DNA of 64,000 nucleotides from Phymatolithon calcareum (lineage: Eukaryota; Rhodophyta; Florideophyceae; Hapalidiales), in contig OZ345362.1 in NCBI GenBank assembly GCA_977006965.1, forward strand, positions 682,001-746,000, given 5' to 3'. The notes below the pieces were generated by a model that saw nothing but the letters and a program-made list of their open reading frames with translations, ran no database searches and was not told the DNA's origin. Positions 1-9,621 of this stretch are shown in pieces. The stretch's first letter is position 1. Every line of letters begins with the position of its first letter. The position numbers were made by a program, and so were the translations under genes.

Positions 1-1788
1 AGTGAACACAACAGTGAAAACCCATCCGGCGCAAATGTAGCCGAACTGCTTCCAGTTCACAGTGTTACCCTTGAACTCAACAAGACCGACACCCATGATG
101 GCACCGACCTGGCAATGGATGGTGTATACCGGGAGACCGATACGGGAGGCAATGATAACAGTGATGGCGGCACCGATCTCAATGGCGAAACCACGGGACG
201 GAGTAAGCTTGGTGAGCTTCACACCGATGGCGACAATGATACGGTAGCCCCACATGGCGAGACCGAGGACGATTCCGAGTCCACCGAGGGCAAAAATTCA
301 CAGCTCGACAGCCTGCTTCTTGCTGGTGTACTTGGCAAAGGAGGACGGCTTGCAATCGAAGTAGCAAGTGTTATCTTCGGAAATGAACTCACCGTTCTTG
401 TCATAGAAGGCAACGGTCTTGGAAGTGGCACCGGCAGCAGCACCAGTAAGAGCTGGAAAACTGATCTTGCACTTGAAGTAGTCGGTACCATCGATGGTAC
501 CGCAGGACGGACCTCCGTCAGGGATAAGATCGTCCTCCTTGTACGCCTGGCCATCCTTGGGACCACCGACGAAAGTACCGTCAGATCCGTAGCCCTTGGG
601 CTTGACGACGGAGATGGTACCGCGGTTGGTGTAGAGCTGGTAAATGGAGGCGAACGGTCCGATGGAATTGGCAACATCGTTAGCACCGTGAGCGAAGGCA
701 TCGAAGGCGACGGTGAAGACCTGAAGCTAGGTGAAGAGTTGCTCAGCCTTAGGGTCGAACTTTTCGACGTTGTCATGCATGCGGACAACATCGTCAGAGA
801 GTTCCTCCTCAATCTCAAAGTTGAGACCGACCTTCTGAAGAGCGGAGTTCACCTTGTCGGCGCCCTGCTCGGCGGCAGCAGCAGCGGCGGCCTCAGGGTT
901 GCGGAGCATCTCGAGCTCGCGGGCCTCCCAGCGGTCGACGTGAGCCTTTGCCTGGGGAATGACGAACCACCAAGCGAGAAGACCCGCACCAATACCGGAT
1001 CCAATGGAAATACCGACGGCCTGTCCGACGGAAAACTTCTTGTCAAGCTTGAGCTTGGGAGAGCCCTTGTAGATGATGAAGAAAAGGGTAACGGCAATGG
1101 TGAGAGCGTAGAACATGAGAAGGAAGAGGAATCCGTTGCGAACCGGGTTCTTGGAGCGCAACACGAGGGTACGCACAAGCAGGAACACGATGATGGCAAA
1201 GATACCGGAGAGTACTGGGGAGATGACCCAGGAAAGGACGACACCAACTACACCCTTGAGCTTCTTGAATCCGGAGCCGGAGGAGATCCAGATAACAGCG
1301 TCCTTGCCACGGAAGACGAGACCGACACCGATGAGGGAACCGATGATGGAATGGGTGGTGGACACCGGAAGGGAGAAGTAGGTGGCGACGATGAGCCAGG
1401 TGGTGGCGGAGATAAGAGCGACCAGGAAACCGGTCATGAGGATCTCGGGACTATTGGAGGCACCACCGCTCTTGGTGGGATCGAAGACAGCGACATCGAT
1501 AATCTTCTTACGAACGGTGTCAGTGACGTTGGAACCCATGAGCAGAGCACCGAGGAATTCCATGACAGCGGCGATAACGCAAGCCCAGCGGAGGGTGAGG
1601 GAGCCGGCACCAACGGAGGTGGCGAAGGCATTGGCGACATCATTGGCACCAATACCCCAAGCCATGGCGAAGGCGAGGAAGTCTCCGAGGATGACCATCC
1701 ATCTGTAACCAGCAATGGAGTCAACGTGGACACCCTCGAAGAGCTTGAAGCTCTCTCCAGCGATCGGCCATTGGAATGTCTCACTCAT
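1..1788 (-). pseudogene. PHO4/PiT Na+/phosphate transporter, two stops
   Basis: This encodes a plasma-membrane type sodium/phosphate symporter of the PHO4 (PiT, SLC20) family, broken by two nonsense codons. The start is taken at ATG 1786-1788 (MSETFQWPIAGE); the frame opens slightly further upstream. The first half has the family signature GANDVANAFATS and the motif PVSTTH; the second half has the inverted-repeat copy AHGANDVANSIGP. In the same frame there is a TAG at 727-729 (context QLFT*LQVFT, where relatives have an aromatic residue) and a TGA at 298-300 (context AVEL*IFALGG, where relatives have Trp). No indel disturbs about 595 codons, and the frame runs off the left edge near the expected C terminus. 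Codon use is strongly C-ending, as in highly expressed genes. I infer a young pseudogene, a null allele or sequence errors. The family call is secure; gene status is not. Confidence 0.85.
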
Positions 1789-1863
1789 GATTGCTTTGTG
1801 AGAAGGTATTGGTGCCTTCTCCGGTACTGGATGGTGTGTGTGGAGCTGATTGATGTTGCGCAA

Positions 1864-2223
1864 CGAGGTGCACTTCCTTTAAGGCATTTTCCGCATTCGG
1901 AGAGTGAACTTCGAGATGAGCGCTGTCCCGGAGAATTTGGTGCAGATTGAGGCAGGACGCATGTGAATGACGGAATAATTATGGTCCGGCGAAACGTGGG
2001 GCAGAGGTAGGTAGTTTGCTCGTGAGTAGGATGTACGTAAATATTCAAGGAAAGTAGACTGTATAGTAGCACTGTACGGTGGATACTTGAGGAAGTCTCT
2101 TCATTCCTTTCAATTAAGTTAGCCTTAAATTAAATCCTGAGCTTCCTGTCGGGTAGATTCTTACTGTTCAGAAAAGTGAGTATCTCTGTGGACGCCTCCC
2201 CGCACAGATATATTACGGTTCTA
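1864..2223. other. Upstream region of the transporter, no gene
   Basis: No coding signal is seen. It would hold the promoter and 5' leader of the leftward transporter gene; I cannot assign a specific site. Confidence 0.4.
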
Positions 2224-2501
2224 TTACGTGCTCTTCCCATGAATTGAAGTTAATACACAGCCTGAGCAGAATAGCATAGGATCAGATGTTCCGCAGTTTC
2301 TGACTCCATGCGGGCACATCGTGTGCACTGGATCATATACCAGTAGTTCATCCTCGTTGTGTTGGTGATGGGGGCTGTAGCAATCGAGTAACAGTCCGCT
2401 ACGAGCCAATGGCCCTTAATTTCATGAGGCGGGACAAAGGCGTTGTCAAAGTGCCGTTTGTCTAGTGGAATCCACAAGAAAGTCTCGAAATAATAATTCA
2501 T
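2224..2501 (-). pseudogene. LINE-type reverse transcriptase tail, relic
   Basis: A short leftward frame ends in a Cys/His cluster, CTRCARMESETAEHLILC. Its spacing recalls the zinc finger that closes many non-LTR retrotransposon polymerase ORFs (C-x2-C, then EHL and a Cys). No polymerase motif is present upstream, so this would be a truncated, dead fragment. The call rests on one motif and is tentative. The alternative is a chance reading frame. Confidence 0.3.
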
Positions 2502-3930
2502 TTTTCTGTGTTGTAACCTTTTGCTCTCGTACGATTAGGGTTGTTAGCAGAAGTCTCCTTAGCGATATCTCGAGGCCTGAAGAAATTCTGTAGAGACGTC
2601 AGTCGACAACGGTACTTGGCACGCTATCCCTTTTTATAGAGCCAAAACTACTCGCGCCTCGCCACGCACACGTCTTGCCCGGGCAAGCATTGGAGGAAAT
2701 ATGCATCTTTTGCCTCTGAATCCTAGATTCAAAAATTCAGTTGGTAAGACAAACGAGAGAGTAGTGGGCGTGGGATAAAGGGCCACCGATATTCACATGA
2801 GAGCATCTTACTTTCAAAACTTCGAAACGCTTCCTCCTCGGCCCGCATATTCCCCTGATCCACCAATATTGTAGTTGCTGACTGGCAGCGATTCATGACA
2901 CATAATTTCTATTTGAAGGAACCCTACCTGTGGTTCTACTTGACAAGGAATACGGTAATGCTAATTGCATTATCGATTTCCGCGGGGCATGTAGAACTCG
3001 GTGGCTCGGCTAGAACATTTCGTGCTTCACAATCCGTACTCAAGACAGCAAAAACCTATTAAACATCGTGTGCAGCGTTCTTGTTGTTAGCAAAGGTGGG
3101 ATATAAGAGTTTTGAAAATCTATGACTCTCTAGCATGTATTCACAAAGATGAAAACCAGTCAGGCTACCACATCCGCTGCAGACTCGCTGCAGGCTTTGC
3201 ATCAGCCCCAGTCAGTCACTGTTCTTTTGTGTGACTAAACCTAGATTGTTTGTGGCCCTGCAACCAGCGCCCATGGGTCGGCGTCTCCAACAACTTCTTT
3301 TTAGCTTGGGAGCAATGGCACTTGAAAAAGGTGCCCTTCAGTGTGTACATATGTAGAGCGCAAGTTGTCTAAAATCATACGCACACGTGCAGCGAAGCTG
3401 GCGCGGCTTCTCTGGAGCCATCGAAACGCGAACAGCACCCGAGACGAGAGAGGACTCTCCAGATTACCTGAATATTCAAGAATGTCCTTTTGATTCCAGC
3501 ACACGAACTAATCAACGCGGAATTCGTTCGTCGACAATTCCTGAAGGCTAGCACCGACCCCGTTTCCGCTCGATTCGACCGCAAAATACTGCAAATTTCA
3601 GTAGTGGCTTCGCTATCTCGATTTCTATTCTAAGCGCCGATGTGCTCATTCATCCGTATCAAACTCCTCCACCAAGTCGGCGCGAACATCCAGAAGGAAT
3701 TCCAAACCTTTCTGGTCCATTACCTGTTGTTTTAAGTTGAGCCATTATTCGGTCCCAGGTAAGTTTGCCGATGTTCACAATGCGTGGAGAATTCAGCGCA
3801 TATAGCGGCTACCACAGCCCAACGAATGCAGGTTCTACACCAAACCATATGCACCATTCTCCGCTATCTACTACGACTTTGCGAGTCTGCACAGCGATTC
3901 GTCCCGACATAATAGCATGCACATTAACGT
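2502..3930. other. Gene-poor stretch, nothing recognised
   Basis: Only short overlapping frames with no recognisable motif are present on either strand. No repeat pair or RNA gene was noticed. Confidence 0.4.
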
Positions 3931-5001
3931 TTACGGGACTGATTTCTTCTGCCTCGCCTTCTTTCGCGCACGTTTTCGCTGATTGCTAGATGTGGGTTTC
4001 TTTCCAACTCCAGCCCCTTGAACACCAGACTTCCGCAAGCGCTTCGTGCTCTTCGAGGTACGCCGTATAGTCTCCTTCGGAATTTTGTTCACGTCCTGAG
4101 CATTGCTGCCCAATTCAATAGCAAAATTATTGTATCCATCGCCCTTGCGAATGACTTGCTTTCGCACCAAAGGCATCTTCACCCCACTGTCCTTACTTTC
4201 CGTATCCCGCAGGGTGCAAATGACGAGCACAAGTTTCGCTGAATATCTCTGCGACACAACCACCCATCCCGCCTCTTTCAAGATATTTCCCAGTCCATTC
4301 ATGTCCAGAAACCTGCTATTGTCAACGCATGCCCTTGGTAATGTCAGAAACAGCATGGCGCCGTTCGCCCCAATCTTAGCCGCAAGGCGCAACATTTCTC
4401 CGCGTTGCCGCGGACATCCGACAAAATTGACACACAAGCACAGACAAACAACATCGTATCCCGGACTTCTTTCTCGTATATGCGCGCCGGCGAATTCGAA
4501 AAAGTCGGCCTTCAGCACTCGTCCCGACGGGTCCTGCGGGTTGAGGTCGATCGCGGTAGCGTCAAGTGCCACCAGCGCATCGCTGGCTTTAAACGTATTC
4601 GGAAAGCGGTGCACGATGGCTCCAACATCGAGGAGGCGTAGGTTGCTGCGCGCCGGGAATGCGTCCGCGGCGCGGCGCTGTAGTTCTTCAAGCACCCACA
4701 CAGATGAGTCGAATCCCGCGCCTTTTCCCTCGCCCTGCAGGGACGCATGCTGATACTTTTCAAGCCCAATGACGGCCAGCTGCGCGCGCAGCAATTGCAC
4801 ACGCGCGGCGCGGGTCGCCTCATTTGGGAACGACCGGTCCACGAGAGCCGCGCTTAGCTGCTTCTGCTTCTGGTGATACGCCGAAATGACTTCCTCGCGA
4901 CTCAGCGCAGACGCAAGTGCTGCGGGCTCACATACCGGCGAGCTGGCGCTCTGTCTCTTGCGCGACGCATGTCGGCGTTGCCGTTTTGCCGTCGGCAACA
5001 T
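3931..5001 (-). CDS. 25S rRNA adenine-N1 methyltransferase, Bmt2-like
   Basis: The product (356 residues from ATG 4999-5001) resembles yeast Bmt2, which methylates an adenine N1 of 25S rRNA in the nucleolus; the animal relative is SAMTOR. The N terminus is basic (MLPTAKRQRRHASRK), as expected for nucleolar import. The central Rossmann-like methyltransferase core has the SAM-binding strand LRLLDVGAIVHRF, an acidic strand end plus IDLNPQDP, and the family segment DVVCLCLCVNFVGCPRQRG. The C-terminal 50 residues are very rich in Lys and Arg. The frame continues upstream to GTG 5091, but no ATG occurs there. A stop of an upstream Cys-rich gene lies only 55 bases before this start, on the same strand. 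The family is clear. The exact function is inferred, because Bmt2 and SAMTOR share the fold. Confidence 0.75.
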   Translation of the reverse strand: MLPTAKRQRRHASRKRQSASSPVCEPAALASALSREEVISAYHQKQKQLSAALVDRSFPNEATRAARVQLLRAQLAVIGLEKYQHASLQGEGKGAGFDSSVWVLEELQRRAADAFPARSNLRLLDVGAIVHRFPNTFKASDALVALDATAIDLNPQDPSGRVLKADFFEFAGAHIRERSPGYDVVCLCLCVNFVGCPRQRGEMLRLAAKIGANGAMLFLTLPRACVDNSRFLDMNGLGNILKEAGWVVVSQRYSAKLVLVICTLRDTESKDSGVKMPLVRKQVIRKGDGYNNFAIELGSNAQDVNKIPKETIRRTSKSTKRLRKSGVQGAGVGKKPTSSNQRKRARKKARQKKSVP

Positions 5002-5056
5002 TTCCCTAGCAGCGAAGACGCGCGGCGGCAAGGATTTGTGCAATCTTGAGCAGTTC

Positions 5057-5702
5057 TTAGGATCGCAACTGGTATGCCCCTTTCGGACCACACATGGAGC
5101 AAATGATGGAAGGGCAGTAAGTGCACCTTATGGCTCCTCCAGAGAAGGGACTTTTCCTGAGGCATGACTCAAATGAATCTCTTGTTTCGATGAGGGCAAG
5201 AGTCGTACAGTACGCGCAGTGCTCCAAAACTGACGAATAGTTTCCGCAGATCTTGTGTACACCATGCCTTGAGATCTGACATGACGAAGAAACGTTTGTA
5301 CGCTGAATGCATCGCTGAAGGAACGTCTCGAGACAAGAAGCAGCAGAATCAAGTTTGAAAGAGATGTACTAGAGAAACACTCCCGTCTTCGAAAGACACA
5401 TGACTTGTTGGACATTGTAAATTCAAGAGCGTCATTGTAAGCAGAGGTAGGCAAAGTGGAGATCATGATAAATCGAACGCTCCTTAATCAAACCGCTGAA
5501 GAGAAACTATCCAGTGACCATATTGACAGGCCGGACAATCCGCGTATCTCGCACAGAAGTATAAAGACGATTCCGACACCGCAAAGTGAGCATTTTCTCC
5601 TTTCTTGAAGACTTTCAGAATGGGCATTGCGAGAAGGTCCATTGCTCCGCGATGACAAAGTGGTACTGAAGTTTCTGAACAGTAGGAATTTGCTCGAGGC
5701 AT
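5057..5702 (-). CDS. Probable two-exon Cys-rich zinc-finger-like protein
   Basis: Two leftward stretches look coding but lie in different frames. The first starts at ATG 5700-5702 (MPRANSYCSETSVPLCHRG) and contains FCARYADCPACQYGHW. The second opens right after a pyrimidine-rich acceptor (gtgtttctctag, AG at 5369-5370) and is open from 5368 to TAA at 5057-5059. It carries paired cysteines: CAYC, then CTYC, four residues, CSMCG. The donor between about 5500 and 5690 is not resolved. The first part faintly recalls the in-between-RING region of RBR ubiquitin ligases (AMDLLAMP...FCARYADC), but RING1 is not seen. The second exon has no start of its own and the fit depends on splicing, so the model is provisional. 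It may continue upstream of 5702. Confidence 0.35.
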
Positions 5703-6228
5703 ACTTCAGGTTAGTTTAAGATTGACGTTTTCTGAAGTAAAACAAAGAGAGTGACATTCGCGCAGCCTATAATCCGTACCAGCGCAAAATCAACTTCCTC
5801 AACTAGTGCAATCGCCAAAGATAAAACGGATACCCGAGTTGGAAATCTAGTTAACTGTGGTTAAACCGTCATCTTGGTACCCACGTCAACACCTGCTTCT
5901 CTATTTCCCGGTTTCTGATTAATTATTGCACTCAAGACCGAACAAATACTGAAACCATTGCTTCTTAGTGTCGGTCAAGTTTCCACTTTGTGCAAAGTGG
6001 CTGACAAAACCCGACAGCGTATCAGTCAATAATCCTTTACATTCTGAGCCTCCTGGCTAGGGCTACACGTGATGTGTGCGTCCCTTTGGGGCACTGCGTA
6101 TTTTCCCGCCCATCCCCTTTGTCTTCAGTAGATCACGGTGCGACCCATCGCCCCATACTCGGTAATCTCGTGCAATTTGTGCCAGGAGGCAATCTTCTCA
6201 GTCGGTTCCGTCTTCCAAGGTCAAGCAA
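5703..6228. other. Divergent intergenic region, nothing recognised
   Basis: This lies between the leftward Cys-rich gene and the rightward F-box-like pseudogene. No coding frame or repeat stands out. Promoters for both directions would fall here. Confidence 0.35.
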
Positions 6229-7792
6229 ATGGTGGAAAACGAACCAGGGAGCCCCAAGCTCGTCGATTCACACTTCGACAAACTAAACGATGCCGAGCTT
6301 CTTCATATTTTGCGCCAACTCTCCGTCCGTCCCCGCAACCCCTATTGGCCTTGGTGAGCTTCTGCCATGGACGTATTGAACGTGCTGCGAAGCGGAGGTC
6401 CTCTTGCTGCTTGTGCTAAAAACACGTTCCGCCACCTGAGCATGTTAGAGAGATTGCCAAAGCAGAGCGCGTTGGTTCCTCGTGTAAACTTGCAGCAAGT
6501 GCGCCAGAAGCGAAAGCGAGGGTTATTTGAATACTGTGATGACCGGCAGCCAACTCTTTTCGAGCTTCTGCTCGGTAAACTCGCCGCCACGTTACATGGA
6601 CTGTCCATAATCGCAGAGGTTCGCAAATTGGAGCCATAGAAAAACTGCGTGTCCCTCCGCTACGTTTACGTTGGAGACGTTTACGGTCCATGCGAATTTC
6701 AGGCTATTCTCAAGACATGCAGAGGAAAGCTGCGCGAACTAACCGTTGCCGATAAACTAGCTCCAGAGAGCATCGACGCCATTGCCGAGCATTGCACGAG
6801 GCTGACAAAGTTCAATTTGCATTGCCACAGGGTTTATTGCGCCCTGACTTCTGCATAGAAGACCATCGGACCCACCTTGGTGGATTTGTCAATCGATCTC
6901 GATGCATTTAATTCCGGCAATGGACACGAAACGATCAAAACAATTGGTATCTATTGCGTCAAGCTAAGTACTTTTGAATTTGGCAGCGGATTCTCTTCCC
7001 TCACGCGAATGAAGAGCGACTCGTCAATCCATGAGAACAGAAACTGGGGTGAGCTTCTCGTTGAACTCTGCCAGAAGTTGGGCCCTAAATTGAAATGCGT
7101 GAAGCTTCCTGCACTTCGCTGGGGTCTTTCGGCCGCATAAGCTCACATTATTATGAATGCTTGTCCGTTCGTGCGCTTCGATGCATTCGATGATTTAGAT
7201 CACAAGACCCTTTGCATTGTCAAGGATCGTCTCCGTGATCTCGGAATCCACGGGCAATATATGGGACGTGTAGAGGAAGTTGTGAAGGGCGTACAAGGTC
7301 TGGAAAAGCTGAGCCTGAGCATTCGTCATGCCGAAGATTCAGTTCGTATCCTTTCATCGTTTTTTGTCATCTTCTAAACCCGGTCTCAAAGAATTGAACG
7401 CTTATATTCGTACATTGAGCACGCTTGCAGACTTCAGAGAAAACCCATTCGACATGTTTGCTGCACAAGTTTCCATTATTGAGATACTGCATGTTTCAAC
7501 ATGTTTACTGGTACCCGGGCAATTCCGAAACTTTGCAAACCAAGGATTGAGAAGTGTCGTTGTTTTCTATCAGTCACCCATTTTAGGTTTAGCGGAGCGC
7601 GAACTGCTTGCATTTCAAGAGAGAGCGCTAATTAGTCTTATTTGTGACTTCTCGAGATGCCCAGGACTCAAAGAGCTTGAGCTTGTGCTGGATCCCTGCG
7701 TGTTACCGAAGGACGAGTCGAAAATTGCTGAGGCATATGCTCCATTTCGTGGTAGGGCAGTTGACATATTTATAGGTGGAAAGCAATGCTAG
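6229..7792 (+). pseudogene. F-box/LRR-like protein, four stops and a frameshift
   Basis: From ATG 6229 one frame encodes an F-box-like start (LNDAELLHILRQL, then GGPLAACAKNTFRHL) followed by leucine-rich segments such as LRELTVADKL and LKCVKLPALRW, as in substrate-binding subunits of SCF ubiquitin ligases. The frame is interrupted by TGA 6355-6357, TAG 6637-6639, TAG 6856-6858 and TAA 7138-7140, all in register. Near 7360-7365, a run of six T, the reading moves by one base and then stays open to TAG at 7790-7792 (PGLKELNAYIRT...VDIFIGGKQC). Conserved-looking sequence continues straight through each stop, so these are point nonsense mutations and not introns. The family is inferred from pattern, not from strong motifs. 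That it is a pseudogene is well supported. Confidence 0.6.
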
Positions 7793-8361
7793 CAACTCCA
7801 GAACTAGTTGTCTGACTAGTCGCTGCGGTAATGGAAAAAACGACGCAATGCTCAACAAGGTCTCTACCTTGTGCACTGTATTGAAATGCTTGTGGCAGAG
7901 CTCGATGTTCTGAAAATCTTTTCCCACCAACACTGTCCACGGGTCTAGTCCGCATCTCGCCTCTAGGAGGGCCTCACGTTCTCAACGAGGATCTGTTTGC
8001 TATTGTCCATATGCACAAAAATTGAATTCGGCTTTTCATTACTCCCATGACTATCGTTTACCCATAGGTTGTCCCGTGTAAATATGCACGCGAGCTGACC
8101 GCTGCCACGTGCCTGAGGGCATTTAATGAGTGGGAGCTTGTTATCAGGAATGGTTGTTTTGCGGAACCGAGTTGTCGCACAGTGAAAATTATGGAATTAT
8201 TAAAGAGGCGAGGAGAAGGGCTATCCAGACGATCGCGACTAGAGCTCGTACCAAAGAGTCGCCCCATTTTTAAGACCGATACCCATCGGTCTCTCAATGG
8301 GTTCTCTCCTCATCACGATGATCTTTGAATGAGTTAATCACATCTTCACATGCAGGGCAAC
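7793..8361. other. Convergent intergenic region
   Basis: This separates the 3' ends of the rightward F-box-like pseudogene and the leftward helical-protein gene. Only short frames are present. Confidence 0.35.
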
Positions 8362-9621
8362 TCATTGTAAAGGTCGTAAATTATCCGCATCAGCTGGGAC
8401 AACCTCGTCATCAAGAGGAATTTCAAACGCCGGTAAGAGAGCATCTACAACCCACAAAGGAGCGACACTCCGCTTTGCAAGAACCTCTGGAAAAGCTTCT
8501 CGAACTTTGTCACCCCTTGCCTTCACAAATTCAGCCTCTTTCAATCGCAGCTTTCCAGCAAACTCGCACTTACTTAGAAAAGAAGAATATCCGTCCATGC
8601 ATCTTACGTAAACGCTAGCAGCCGAAACTGAAATAGCGTCTTTTTCCACAAGCTTAGCAAATCGTTCTTCCACTGCCCGAAACATTCCTTCCGTTTCCAC
8701 AACTTTTCCCTGCCTCGCATACAACTCCGCAATGCCTAACAGCGGTTCGGCCTTATCCAGTTCATTACCAATTTTCCCCGCAACGGCCATGCCGCGTGCG
8801 AAAAAGTCCTCCGCAGCGCTCTGCTTCACCATATCTGCGTCAGAACCAACGCCTGCTTCACGAATCAGCGCTCGCCCAGCCGCGACAAGAGCTTCCACAT
8901 ATTCAAAACTTGCCGGTCTGCTCTTGTCCCAGCGCACGACAAGTCCTTTCAGCTCCTCGCTTCCGTTTTCAACATCTCTTATCCCACGCATCGCACGAGC
9001 AAGTCCAGGTACATCCGGCTTCGTAGCATCACCTTCAGTACTCATTGCAGCAATAGCAGATAGACGAGCACTGGAACCAGGGTCATCGTCCGCTGCCGCA
9101 GATGCACTGCATAATTCTGCAACAAGCCGGGATGTCGCACAACTAGCATATTCCCGTGCTTCTGCCGCGGCACCAGCTGCAACGGAGCGATCCGAGCCGC
9201 GCAAAGAAGCGATAGCGCGTGCGGACGCAGTAGCAGTTATTAGAGGCGTTTGTTCGGCACCAAGAAAATCGCCGGCATCGCGCAGAGAACTCAAAACAGC
9301 GGTACGTGCACGCAGCTCAGCAGATACCAGGCCACGGGCATGCGCATTCAGCGACATGAGGTGAGCACATACGGCACGATGGGCACCATCCGCGTGATTC
9401 TTCACGAGAATTTCGTGGGCGCGCGTGAGCTCTGCACCGGCAAGCGACGGAGCGCCTGAGGTCTGGGCCGAGCGGACTTCAGGCAGGTCACGTACTGTGC
9501 GCCAAGCAGATTGCAACAATGGATAGTCCGCGGCATGATAGAATGACGAGAGTGATCTGAAGTAGATGCGCGAACATTGCGTACGTCGTAGAGCGGTTAA
9601 TACCGAGCGGCAGAGCATCAT
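8362..9621 (-). CDS. Helical protein, possible mitochondrial, unknown function
   Basis: This is a single 419-residue frame from ATG 9619-9621. The first 25 residues (MMLCRSVLTALRRTQCSRIY) are rich in Arg and hydroxylated residues and lack acids, as in mitochondrial targeting sequences. The rest is Ala- and Leu-rich and looks entirely alpha-helical, with TPR-like stretches around residues 285-340 (AEPLLGIAELYARQGKVVE). I do not recognise the family. The length, clean frame and biased composition argue that it is real. It converges on the F-box-like pseudogene. Confidence 0.55.
   Translation of the reverse strand: MMLCRSVLTALRRTQCSRIYFRSLSSFYHAADYPLLQSAWRTVRDLPEVRSAQTSGAPSLAGAELTRAHEILVKNHADGAHRAVCAHLMSLNAHARGLVSAELRARTAVLSSLRDAGDFLGAEQTPLITATASARAIASLRGSDRSVAAGAAAEAREYASCATSRLVAELCSASAAADDDPGSSARLSAIAAMSTEGDATKPDVPGLARAMRGIRDVENGSEELKGLVVRWDKSRPASFEYVEALVAAGRALIREAGVGSDADMVKQSAAEDFFARGMAVAGKIGNELDKAEPLLGIAELYARQGKVVETEGMFRAVEERFAKLVEKDAISVSAASVYVRCMDGYSSFLSKCEFAGKLRLKEAEFVKARGDKVREAFPEVLAKRSVAPLWVVDALLPAFEIPLDDEVVPADADNLRPLQ

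Noticed and set aside
298-300. TGA in the PHO4 frame as a selenocysteine codon
   Set aside because: Relatives have Trp, not Cys, at this position, and the same frame also has a TAG.
115-1950. Long rightward frame of 611 codons
   Set aside because: It is the antisense of the PHO4 gene; the acidic, Gly-rich product results from the strong C-ending codon bias of the true strand.
1-7792. Reassigned stop codons as an explanation for broken frames
   Set aside because: All three stop codons occur in the broken frames, while several long neighbouring genes are free of internal stops.
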